The position numbers and the translations under genes are program-made. Under the pieces are notes generated by a model, which had not been told where the DNA came from, did no database searches, and was given only the letters and a program-made list of their open reading frames with translations. Below, one piece after another: positions 34,681-42,661 of a stretch of DNA of 64,000 nt; position 1 is the stretch's first letter; each line of letters starts with the position of its first letter. Source of the DNA: Patulibacter minatonensis DSM 18081 (GTDB lineage Bacteria; Actinomycetota; Thermoleophilia; Solirubrobacterales; Solirubrobacteraceae); contig NZ_KI912613.1 in the NCBI RefSeq assembly GCF_000519325.1, forward strand, positions 1,477,317-1,541,316, read 5' to 3'.

Positions 34681-36381
34681 TCAGCCGCGCAGCGTCACGG
34701 TCTTCGTGAACGCCTTGCCGCCCTTGGGGGCGACGCGGACGACGACCTTGACCTTCTTCAGCTTCTTGACCAGCGCGCGACCCTCCTTGGTCAGCTTCAG
34801 GGAGACGGCGCTCTTCTCCTTCGCCGTGCCGGCCTTCAGCGACACCGTGACGGCCTTCACGAGCGTCACGATCTTCGTCTTCCGCGAGCCGGGGACCTTG
34901 ACCTTGCTCTTCGTCTTCACGGACACGGCGGCCTTCGTCGCGACGCTCGGCCGGACGAGTGACAGCGTGACTTTGCCGGCCTTCGTGGCCTTCAGCGACG
35001 AGGACGAGACCCTGGCGGCGCGCGGCTTCACCGGGTCGGCGGGCTTGACCGGGGTCGTCGGGACGGTCGGCGTGGTAGCCGTCGTCGTCGGGGTGGTGGG
35101 GGTCGTGTCGGGCGTCGTCACGACCGGGTCCGGCACGAACTCGGTGACCTCGAAGGAGCGCTCCTCGACCTTCTGCGGGAAGTCGCTGCCGGCCCGGAAC
35201 CCGGTCCACAGCACGACCTTGTGCGTGCCGAGCGACGTCCCGGCGGGGATCGGCAGCGCGCCGGACAGCGTGCCGTCGTCGTTCGCGCGGACGTGGAACG
35301 GCGTGCCGGTGCCATCGATGCGGGCCGTGACGGTCTGGCCGTCACCGGTGTTGCCGGTGCCGCCCGCGACGTAGAAGGGCGTCTTCTGCAGGCCGGTACC
35401 CGTCAGTGCGACCGAGCGGCCACGCTGGCCGGAGGCCGCGACCGTCACCGAACGCGCGGGCGAGGCGGTGTCGACCGCGTACGGAGCGACGACGCTGCGC
35501 GGCGAGCCGGTGTTGCCCTCGGAGTTCTGGATCGACCCGGCGAGGAAGCGGAGCCAGTGTGCGCCGTTCGCGTACGGCGAGATCCCGTTCGCGCCCGGGG
35601 TGTCAGGCAGATCGAGGTAGCCGGAGGCGGCCCCGGTGTCGTCGGTCTGGATCGTGGTCCACGTGCCGTTCGGGAACGTCGTACCCGGCAGGTTCTGGTC
35701 GTCGACCTTGACGCCGACGACCTGCTTCGGGCTGAACCCGGCGATGCGGTACGGGATGCGCGACCCCGGGACGAGCGACGGGATGTCGACGTACGGCGCC
35801 TGGGCCCCCCAGCCCACGGGCTGGTCGGCCGGCGGAGCGACGAAGACGTTGTTCACGATCGCGGTCTGAGCGGGCCCGGTGGCACGGATGAGGAAGTCCG
35901 CGTGGATGCTCCGCGGAGCGTCGCCGATCAGCCGGATGTGGTGCTTGCCGGACTGGACCTTCGACGCGTCCGCGGCGCGGGTGGTCTTGAGGTCGATCGA
36001 GCTGTTGATGGAGCCCGTCCCGTCGGCCGTCACCCAGGCGAAGCCGTCATCGGTGTTCGCCGCGCCTCCCGGAGGGACGGTCGGCTGCGTCGTCGGCCGG
36101 ATAGCGCCGTCGTCGAGCTTGACGACGAGGACCTCGTTCGCGTTGAAGCCGGCGCCGGTGAACGACACGACGCCCGTCGACGCGTCGCCGGTCACCGGCG
36201 TCTTGACGAACGTCGTGGTGACGCTCAGCGTCGCGGTGCCTCGCGTCTCGACCGGCCCACCCGGCGGCAGTGCCAGCGCGACGGTCGCCCAGACGGCGGC
36301 CAGCACGATGAGGACCGACGTCGTCGCGGCGACCATCAGTCGTCGTGATCGGAACGCGGCGGGCGCGGGTGCGTGCTGCAT
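34681..36381 (-). CDS. Secreted LPPGGxV-family protein, large member
   Basis: A 566-residue exported protein of no known family. After the signal peptide (about 12-38) the mature chain begins LPPGGPV, a start shared with the next two genes. Two or three Ig-like units follow. They contain SFTGAGFNANEVLVVKLDDG, GKHHIRLIGDAP and GAHWLRFLAGS; the H-x-(L/I)-R-(F/L) motif recurs in the sister proteins. A Thr/Pro linker (about 410-450) leads to a Lys-rich C-terminal strand domain (about 455-566). It is the last gene of an operon starting at 37844, behind iron box 2, 12 bases after the preceding stop, with GAGGAG before its ATG. Probably a wall-associated protein made under iron limitation; function unknown. 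Confidence 0.78.
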   Translation of the reverse strand: MQHAPAPAAFRSRRLMVAATTSVLIVLAAVWATVALALPPGGPVETRGTATLSVTTTFVKTPVTGDASTGVVSFTGAGFNANEVLVVKLDDGAIRPTTQPTVPPGGAANTDDGFAWVTADGTGSINSSIDLKTTRAADASKVQSGKHHIRLIGDAPRSIHADFLIRATGPAQTAIVNNVFVAPPADQPVGWGAQAPYVDIPSLVPGSRIPYRIAGFSPKQVVGVKVDDQNLPGTTFPNGTWTTIQTDDTGAASGYLDLPDTPGANGISPYANGAHWLRFLAGSIQNSEGNTGSPRSVVAPYAVDTASPARSVTVAASGQRGRSVALTGTGLQKTPFYVAGGTGNTGDGQTVTARIDGTGTPFHVRANDDGTLSGALPIPAGTSLGTHKVVLWTGFRAGSDFPQKVEERSFEVTEFVPDPVVTTPDTTPTTPTTTATTPTVPTTPVKPADPVKPRAARVSSSSLKATKAGKVTLSLVRPSVATKAAVSVKTKSKVKVPGSRKTKIVTLVKAVTVSLKAGTAKEKSAVSLKLTKEGRALVKKLKKVKVVVRVAPKGGKAFTKTVTLRG

Positions 36382-36393
36382 GGTGCTCCTCAG

Positions 36394-37413
36394 CTACTTC
36401 TTGGTGGTCTTGGTCGGCTTCAGGACGACCTTGGCGGTCGTCGGCGTGCCGCCGTTCGGGGTGATCGTCACGACGGCGTCCAGGCGCGCCCGCGTGCGGA
36501 GGACGCTGCGGCCGGTGGTCGTGAGCTTCAGGCGCAGGCTCTGGGAGACCTGGCCCGTGAGGGAGTAGGGGCGGCCCGAGACGAGGGTCCGGACCTTCGA
36601 GCCCTTGCGACCCTTCACCGCGAGCTTCGCGGCACTCCGGATCGTGATCTTGCCCTTGCCGACCGCCGCGGTGCGACGGACCTGCAGGGTCGCGACGGTG
36701 CCCTTGACGGCGACGGTCGAGCTGCGGACCTTCGCCAGGCCGCTGAGGACGACCGGGGTCGTCGTGCCCGGGGTGGTGGGGCCGCCCGGGGTCGTCGTGC
36801 CGGGGGTCGTCGTGGTGCCGCCGGGGGTCGTGGTCGTCCCACCCGGGGTCGACGTGGGCGGCAGGACGCCGGTGTCCGACCCGACGACGGTTCCGATGCT
36901 CGGCGCCGCGGCCTTGCCGCCGGTGCCGCACGTGCTGTCGATCGCGATGTCGCGGGCGATGCTGCGCTCGCTGCCGTTCGGGTGCGCCCACGTGCCGGTC
37001 AGGACCCGGAGCCAGTGCTGCTTGCTCGTGTCGCAGAGGTTCGCGTCCGCACCCTGGGCGACCGCCGGGATCTTGTCGTCGGCGCTCGCCTTCGTCGCGT
37101 AGGCCGCGCGATCGGTCGCGATCTCGCCGCAGTACGTCCCGCTCGCGTCGGGCTGGAACTGGCCGATGCCCCGACTCCCGAAGTCGTCGAACTTCACCTG
37201 GAACTGCTGCGGCGCCGCCCCGTCCTTGGTGACGAAGCCGCGGACGCAGAACTGGACCTTGCCCTCGCGGAGCGCGGCGCTCGTGATCTCGAGGCTGCCG
37301 GCGGGCGTGCCGAGCTTGTCGACCGCCCCGCCCGGCGGCAGGGCCACGGCGGTGGTGGCGCCGGCCAGGGCGAGCCCGGCCGAGGCGCCGACGACGAGGG
37401 TGCGGCGGCGCAC
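36394..37413 (-). CDS. Secreted LPPGGxV-family protein, middle member
   Basis: A 339-residue exported protein. The signal peptide (1-24) is followed directly by LPPGGAVDKLG. A domain of about 150 residues has four cysteines (FCVRG, TYCGEI, NLCDT and DSTCGT) and the shared KQHWLRVLTGTW motif. A Thr/Pro/Gly linker built from TPGGTTT repeats (about 195-225) follows, then a basic Ig-like domain (about 230-339). The GTG at 37413 is 2 bases past the upstream stop, so translation is coupled. The same operon and iron box 2 apply. Not recognised from any named family. Confidence 0.77.
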   Translation of the reverse strand: MRRRTLVVGASAGLALAGATTAVALPPGGAVDKLGTPAGSLEITSAALREGKVQFCVRGFVTKDGAAPQQFQVKFDDFGSRGIGQFQPDASGTYCGEIATDRAAYATKASADDKIPAVAQGADANLCDTSKQHWLRVLTGTWAHPNGSERSIARDIAIDSTCGTGGKAAAPSIGTVVGSDTGVLPPTSTPGGTTTTPGGTTTTPGTTTPGGPTTPGTTTPVVLSGLAKVRSSTVAVKGTVATLQVRRTAAVGKGKITIRSAAKLAVKGRKGSKVRTLVSGRPYSLTGQVSQSLRLKLTTTGRSVLRTRARLDAVVTITPNGGTPTTAKVVLKPTKTTKK

Positions 37414-37415
37414 GA

Positions 37416-37844
37416 TCAGCGGACCTTGAACGACTTGCTCTTGATGCTCGTCGCCGGCTTCGAGGCGAGGAAGCGCAGCGTGTGGCGGCCCTTGGCGACC
37501 GGCCGCGGGATGGTGACGTAGCCCGAGAACCGCTTGTTGCGGATCGGGATCTGGGCCAGGATGTCGCGGTCGTCGAGCTTGATCGTCACGACCTTGCCGT
37601 TGCCGGTGCGGGAGCCCTGGGCCTTCCAGTTGCGACCCGTGACCTTGATCCGGCCGCCGCGCTTGACGCTCGTGGTCGACAACGTCACCGAGGCGCCGTT
37701 GGACCGGCTGACGGCACCACCCGGCGGGACCGCCTCGGACGACGCCGCGGGGAGGAGGACGAGCGCGGCGGTCACGCCGCCGGCGGCGATGGTCGACAGG
37801 AGCGCCGTGCGGCGGGTGGCGGTGGTGCGGAGCGTGGTGGTCAT
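37416..37844 (-). CDS. Secreted LPPGGxV-family protein, small member
   Basis: A 142-residue exported protein and first gene of the operon. The signal peptide (about 1-37) is followed by VPPGGAVSRSNG and a single Ig-like domain (RIKVTGRNWKAQ, VVTIKLDDRDILAQIPI, GRHTLRFLASKPAT). It corresponds to one unit of the large member. It has no cysteines in the mature part. The start at ATG 37844 leaves a leader of about 150 bases to the iron box at 38024-38037, which is shared with the divergent siderophore-import operon. Confidence 0.77.
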   Translation of the reverse strand: MTTTLRTTATRRTALLSTIAAGGVTAALVLLPAASSEAVPPGGAVSRSNGASVTLSTTSVKRGGRIKVTGRNWKAQGSRTGNGKVVTIKLDDRDILAQIPIRNKRFSGYVTIPRPVAKGRHTLRFLASKPATSIKSKSFKVR

Positions 37845-38023
37845 GCGGTCTCTGGTCGGTGCTGGTGCGGGACGGCGGAGCGCCTGCTGGTGCGGTCCGT
37901 TCCGCGCGGCGCCGGCGGTCTCCGGGAGGCCCGCGGGACGACCGTGTGGCGCGTCCGCGTTCGCCTGAGACGGAGAGCGCCACGATGCGGACCGCGACGA
38001 TAGCATCAATTTGGGTATCCTAG

Positions 38024-38037
38024 TTAGGTCCTCCTTA
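38024..38037. promoter_or_regulatory. DtxR/IdeR-like iron box, site 2 (divergent promoter region)
   Basis: TTAGG-TCCT-CCTTA lies in an AT-rich patch between the LPPGGxV operon (minus) and the siderophore importer (plus). A TATCCT at 38016-38021 and a minus-strand TATCGT at 37997-38002 are candidate -10 elements on the two sides. A further CCTAG/TTAGG overlap suggests two dimers could bind. Confidence 0.7.
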
Positions 38038-38084
38038 GATGAATCTGGCGGGGGTCGCCCACCCGTCCCGACGTCCGGAATCCC

Positions 38085-39116
38085 GTGCTGCTCCACCGCC
38101 CGAATCGATCATCGGCCGCGCTCTCCCGCCCGTTCCTGCTGCTCCTCGCGCTCGCCGCGGTGCTCGGTCTGGCCGCCTGCGGGTCCTCGGACGCCGGCGG
38201 TGTCGAGGGCGGAACGCGCAGCTACACCGACGCCCGCGGCACGAAGCTCGAGCTGCCCGCGCGACCGCAGCGGATCGTCGCGCTCAGCGAGCCGACCCTC
38301 GACGCCGCCGTCGCCCTGGGCGCCAAGCCGATCGCGACGACCGCCGGCCGCGGGCAGGGCACGATCGCCGCGTACCTGCAGCAGCGCGCCGGGAACATCA
38401 CGAGCGTCGGCATCCTCGGCCAGCCCAACATCGAGCGGATCGCCGCGCTGCGACCCGACGTCATCCTCATCGACGGCACGGCGACCCCGGACGACTCGAT
38501 CGTCGACAAGCTCTCGAAGTTCGCCCCCACCGTCTTCGTGTCGAAGAACGGCGCGGACTGGAAGCAGGCGTTCGTGCAGACCGCCGACGTGCTCGGCCGG
38601 CAGGACGAGGGCAAGAAGCTGACCCAGGCCTACGACGACCGGATCGCGTCGATCAGGGCGAAACTCGGGAAGAACGCCGGCGCGGAGATCTCGATCGTCC
38701 GCTGGGGCGGCATCGGCCTGCCGGCGGTCCTGAAGTCCGAGCTCGCCGCGCCCCGGGTGCTGAACGACCTCGGTCTGACGCGCCCGTCGTTCCAGCGCGG
38801 CCGCGGCCCGGGCCACACCGTGCCGGTCAGCCTCGAGCGGATCGACGCGCTCGACGGCGACTGGATCTTCTTCGGCGCGCTGGGCTCCGGCGGCGCCGGT
38901 GGCGGCGTGTCGGAGACGCCGGCCGACGTCGCGTCCGCGAAGAAGGCGATCGGCTACGCCAAGGACACCCCCGGGTTCACGGACCTGAAGGCGTACAAGG
39001 CCGGGCACGTCGTGCCGGTCGACGGCTCCGCGTGGACGAGCGCCGGCGGCTACCTGGCCGAGCAGCTGGTGCTCGACGACATCGAGCGCACGCTGGCCGG
39101 CGGGGCCGCGCGGTGA
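38085..39116 (+). CDS. Ferric-siderophore-binding lipoprotein (FepB-like)
   Basis: A 343-residue class III binding protein with lipobox LAAC near residue 30. It starts its mature fold with TDARGTKLELPARPQRIVALSEPTLD, typical of iron-siderophore receptors. A long linking helix with IASIRAKLGKNAG lies near the middle. It is the first gene of a four-gene operon with an enterochelin-esterase homologue and two permeases, downstream of iron box 2. A ferric catecholate is the likely ligand from that context. The GTG start at 38085 gives a proper signal peptide. Confidence 0.9.
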   Translation: MLLHRPNRSSAALSRPFLLLLALAAVLGLAACGSSDAGGVEGGTRSYTDARGTKLELPARPQRIVALSEPTLDAAVALGAKPIATTAGRGQGTIAAYLQQRAGNITSVGILGQPNIERIAALRPDVILIDGTATPDDSIVDKLSKFAPTVFVSKNGADWKQAFVQTADVLGRQDEGKKLTQAYDDRIASIRAKLGKNAGAEISIVRWGGIGLPAVLKSELAAPRVLNDLGLTRPSFQRGRGPGHTVPVSLERIDALDGDWIFFGALGSGGAGGGVSETPADVASAKKAIGYAKDTPGFTDLKAYKAGHVVPVDGSAWTSAGGYLAEQLVLDDIERTLAGGAAR

Positions 39117-39135
39117 CCCTCGCCCCACGCCCCGC

Positions 39136-40539
39136 GTGACCGCGGCGCCCCGCCCACCCCGCTGGACGAAGGACCCGCCGCCGCAGGTCGTCCCGTCGCC
39201 GCCCGTCGAGGCCCTGGCCGCCGACATCGCGGGCGGGGTCGACCCGGCGACCGCCACGGCGGCGTTCTGGGCGGCCGCCGAGATCCGCGGCACCCCGCTC
39301 GTGGACCGCGTCGTGGGCTCGACCGGCGAGCGGATCGTCACGTTCCTGTGGCGCGACCGCCACGGGGCGGGCGACGGCACCCGCGCGGTCGTCCTGATCG
39401 CCAACAAGCTGACCGACCCGTCGCTGCCCGCAGAGAGCGGGCTCGAGCGCCTGCAGGGCACCGACGTCTGGTGGCGCGCCTTCCGGCTGTCGTCCGCGTG
39501 GCGCGGCACCTATGCGCTGGCCGCCGACGACGGCGCGACGCCCGTCGAGGACGCGACGGAGGGTCCGCGCGCACGCTGGCGCGGGCTGGCGACCCGGGCG
39601 GCGGCGGACGTCCGCAACCCGCGCACGTTCCCGGGGAACCGGGGCGCGGCGCCGCTGTCGGTGCTCGAGCTCCCCGACGCGCCGCCCCAGCCGCACTCGA
39701 CCCTGCCCGCCGGGGCCGCACGCGGCGTCGTCGCGGAGGTCCGCGTCCCGACCCGGGTCCCGGGGGAGGTCCGGCGCGCGTGGGTGCACGTGCCGGCGAC
39801 CGCGGGTGGGTCCGCGATCCGGGCCGCGGCGGACGGGACCGGCGCCGACGGTGGGTCGGCCCGACCGGGCGCCGCCCGGCGGACGGACGCGGCCGAGCCC
39901 CACCGCCTCCTGGTCCTTCTCGACGGCGACGAGTGGACCGGACGCCGCGACGCGCCGACGATCCTCGACGCGCTGCACCACCACGGACTGATCCCGCCGA
40001 CGATCACGCTGATGGTCGACGGCGGCGGTGCGGACGCGCGGACCGCCGACACCGTGGCGGGTGCCCCGCACCTCGACCTCCTCACCGCCACGCTGCCCGA
40101 CTGGATGCGCGAGCGGTACCCGGTCGGCGGCGGGCGCGAGCACCTGGTGCTGGCCGGCCAGAGCCTCGGCGGCCTCGCCGTCCTGCGGGCCGCGTCGCAC
40201 GCGCCCGACCGGGTCGGGGCGGTCGTCGCGCAGTCCTCCTCGCTGTGGTGGGGCGGGCAGGAGGCCCCGGACGCCCCGCCGCCCACGGTCGAGGGGCTCC
40301 GCGCTCGGCCCCCGGTCGGCGTCCGTATCCACGCCCAGGTCGGCCGCGACGAGTGGGTCATCCTGCGCTCCCACCACGCCCTTCGCGCTGCGCTCGCCGA
40401 GGCCGGGGTCGAGCACGAGCTCCACGAGTACGAGGGCGGCCACGACGCGTTCTGCTGGCGTGGCGGCCTGGCCGAGGGCCTGATCCGGGTGCTCGGCACG
40501 ACGTCGCTGGACGACGCGACCGCGAGGCCCCGCCCGTGA
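39136..40539 (+). CDS. fes: Enterochelin (ferric-enterobactin) esterase, Fes-like
   Basis: A 467-residue cytoplasmic alpha/beta hydrolase that opens triserine trilactone siderophores to release iron. The N-terminal all-beta domain (about 50-200, with VTFLWRD and DVWWRAFRL) is followed by the esterase domain (about 215-460). The nucleophile elbow is GQSLGGLAVLRAA, and the catalytic His motif EGGHDAFCW closely matches E. coli Fes. A low-complexity insert (about 220-250) is unusual. The GTG start is 20 bases after the binding-protein stop, and the TGA overlaps the next GTG. It indicates that the imported siderophore is a catecholate serine lactone. Confidence 0.92.
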   Translation: MTAAPRPPRWTKDPPPQVVPSPPVEALAADIAGGVDPATATAAFWAAAEIRGTPLVDRVVGSTGERIVTFLWRDRHGAGDGTRAVVLIANKLTDPSLPAESGLERLQGTDVWWRAFRLSSAWRGTYALAADDGATPVEDATEGPRARWRGLATRAAADVRNPRTFPGNRGAAPLSVLELPDAPPQPHSTLPAGAARGVVAEVRVPTRVPGEVRRAWVHVPATAGGSAIRAAADGTGADGGSARPGAARRTDAAEPHRLLVLLDGDEWTGRRDAPTILDALHHHGLIPPTITLMVDGGGADARTADTVAGAPHLDLLTATLPDWMRERYPVGGGREHLVLAGQSLGGLAVLRAASHAPDRVGAVVAQSSSLWWGGQEAPDAPPPTVEGLRARPPVGVRIHAQVGRDEWVILRSHHALRAALAEAGVEHELHEYEGGHDAFCWRGGLAEGLIRVLGTTSLDDATARPRP

Positions 40540-41600
40540 GCGTCGCCGTCGACACCGTCGGTCGCCCGCCGCAGGAGCCGGCCGCCCCCGTGACGGGCCG
40601 CCGCGGGTGGGGCGTCCGGGCGATCGGGCTGCTCGCGGCGATCGTCGTCCTGCTGGCCGCGATGCTGGCGAGCCTGGCGCTCGGCGCCCGGTCGATCCCG
40701 CCGCACGAGGTCTGGCACGCGCTGTGGCACGACGCGACGACCGTCCCGGAGCGCCTCGTCCGCGAGGGCCGCGTGCCCCGGACGCTGCTCGGGCTGCTCG
40801 TCGGCGCGGCCCTCGGCGTGGCCGGTGCGCTGATGCAGGCGCTGACCAGGAACCCGCTCGCGGACCCCGGGCTGCTCGGCGTGAACGCCGGTGCGGCCAC
40901 CGCGGTCGTCATCGCGATGGCGACGCTCGGACTGACGACGCCCAGCGAGTACGTGTGGTTCGCGTTCCTCGGTGCCGCGGTCGTGTCGCTCGTCGTCTAC
41001 GCGCTGGGCGCCGGGGGAGGATCGGGGGCGTCGCCGGTGCGGCTCGCGCTCGCGGGCGTCGCGGTGACCGCCGCGCTGACCGCGTTCATCGCCGCGATGG
41101 TGCTGCTGAAGCCGCAGGTGTTCGAGCAGTTCCGCTACTGGGAGGTCGGCGCGCTGAGCGGGCGCGACGTGTCGCTCGTGCGGCAGATGGCCTGGTTCAT
41201 CGTCCCCGGCCTCGTGCTCGCGGTGCTGCTGACGCGATCGCTGAACGTCCTCGCGCTGGGCGACGACACCGGCCGGGCGCTCGGTGCCCGACCGGGGCGG
41301 ATCCGTGCGCTGTCGCTGCTCGCGATCACCGCGCTCAGCGGTGCCGCGACCGCCGCCGCCGGACCGATCGCGTTCGTCGGCCTGACCGTCCCGCACGTCG
41401 CGCGGGCGATCACGGGCCCCGACCAGCGGTGGATCGTCCCCTACTCGGCGGTCCTCGGCGCGGCGCTGCTCCTGACCGCCGACGTCATCGGGCGCCTGAT
41501 CGACCCGCCCGGCGAGGTCCAGGTCGCGGTCGTCACCGCGTTCATCGGCGCGCCGTTCTTCATCGCCCTCGTCAGCCGTCGCCGGATCGCGCAGCTGTGA
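40536..41600 (+). CDS. fepD: FecCD-family siderophore permease, first subunit
   Basis: A 354-residue permease with about nine or ten membrane segments. It shows GRVPRTLLGLLVGAALGVAG, ALTRNPLADPGLLGVNAGAA and GPIAFVGLTVPHVARAITG, the conserved FecCD blocks. The GTG overlaps the fes stop (GTGA) and its own stop overlaps the next GTG, so the two permeases are translated together as a heterodimer like FepD/FepG. No ATPase gene follows. Confidence 0.9.
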   Translation: MSVAVDTVGRPPQEPAAPVTGRRGWGVRAIGLLAAIVVLLAAMLASLALGARSIPPHEVWHALWHDATTVPERLVREGRVPRTLLGLLVGAALGVAGALMQALTRNPLADPGLLGVNAGAATAVVIAMATLGLTTPSEYVWFAFLGAAVVSLVVYALGAGGGSGASPVRLALAGVAVTAALTAFIAAMVLLKPQVFEQFRYWEVGALSGRDVSLVRQMAWFIVPGLVLAVLLTRSLNVLALGDDTGRALGARPGRIRALSLLAITALSGAATAAAGPIAFVGLTVPHVARAITGPDQRWIVPYSAVLGAALLLTADVIGRLIDPPGEVQVAVVTAFIGAPFFIALVSRRRIAQL

Positions 41601-42658
41601 GCGGGCGGCGCGTCGAGCTCCGTGGCGGCGTGATCCGCCTGCGCGGCGACCGGATCTCGCTGCGCGTCGACCCGCGATCGATGGTCGTCGGCGGGATCCT
41701 CCTCGTGCTCGCCGCGGTGGTCGGGGTCTTCGCGATCGGCACCGGAGACTTCGAGCTGTCGGTGGGGGAGGTCCTCGACACGATCGTGGGGAACGGACCC
41801 CCGGGCGCCGACGTGATCATCAGCGAGCTCCGCCTGCCGCGGCTGCTCGATGCCCTCTTCTGCGGCGCGGCGCTCGGGGTCGCCGGGGCGATCTTCCAGA
41901 GCCTCACCCGCAACCCGCTGGGCAGTCCCGACGTGATCGGCTTCACCCAGGGCGCGGCGGTCGGGGCGGTGCTCCAGATCGCCGTGTTCGGCGGCGGGAC
42001 GCTGGCGATCGCCGGCGGCGCGGTCTTCGGCGGCTTCGCGGTCGCGGCGGCGGTGATGCTGCTCGCGCAACGGGCCGGCGGCACGCAGGGGTACCGGATC
42101 GTGCTGATCGGGATCGGCTTCTCGACCCTGCTGGCGTCGACCACCGCGTTCCTGCTGACGAAGGTCTCGCTCGAGACGTCGCAGAGCGCCCGGCTGTGGC
42201 TCGTCGGCAGCCTCAACGGTCGGGGTTGGGAGCACGTCGTGCCCGTGGGGATCGCCCTCGCGGTGCTGGTGCCCTGCGCGCTGGTGGCCGGCCGCAGCCT
42301 GCGGATGCTCGAGATGGGCGACGACACCGCCGCGGCGCTCGGCGTGTCGACGGAACGCTCGCGCCTCGCGCTCGTCGCGGTCGGCGTGGCGCTCGCGGCG
42401 GTCGCGACCGCGTCGACCGGTCCCGTCGCGTTCGTGGCGCTCGCGGCGCCCCAGCTCGCCCGCCGACTGACCGGGGCGACGGGCCCGGGCCTGATCCCCT
42501 CGGCCCTGATGGGCGGCCTGCTCCTGGCGGCCAGCGACCTCGCCGCCCAGCGCGTGTTCCCGTCGACCCCGCTGCCGGTCGGCGTGATGACCGGCGCGGT
42601 CGGCGGCGTCTACCTCATGTGGTTGCTGTTCAACGAGTGGCACCAGCGCCGGCGCTGA
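41597..42658 (+). CDS. fepG: FecCD-family siderophore permease, second subunit
   Basis: A 353-residue permease and partner of the preceding gene. Conserved blocks include SELRLPRLLDALFCGAALG, LTRNPLGSPDVIGFTQGAA and GPVAFVALAAPQLARRLTG. The N-terminal polar region (about 1-28) is slightly longer than usual. It is last in the operon, with its stop 3 bases from the stop of the converging surface-protein gene. The ATP-binding subunit must be encoded elsewhere; the only FecE-type ATPase in the window belongs to the B12 operon at 13607. Confidence 0.9.
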   Translation: MSGRRVELRGGVIRLRGDRISLRVDPRSMVVGGILLVLAAVVGVFAIGTGDFELSVGEVLDTIVGNGPPGADVIISELRLPRLLDALFCGAALGVAGAIFQSLTRNPLGSPDVIGFTQGAAVGAVLQIAVFGGGTLAIAGGAVFGGFAVAAAVMLLAQRAGGTQGYRIVLIGIGFSTLLASTTAFLLTKVSLETSQSARLWLVGSLNGRGWEHVVPVGIALAVLVPCALVAGRSLRMLEMGDDTAAALGVSTERSRLALVAVGVALAAVATASTGPVAFVALAAPQLARRLTGATGPGLIPSALMGGLLLAASDLAAQRVFPSTPLPVGVMTGAVGGVYLMWLLFNEWHQRRR

Positions 42659-42661
42659 CCC

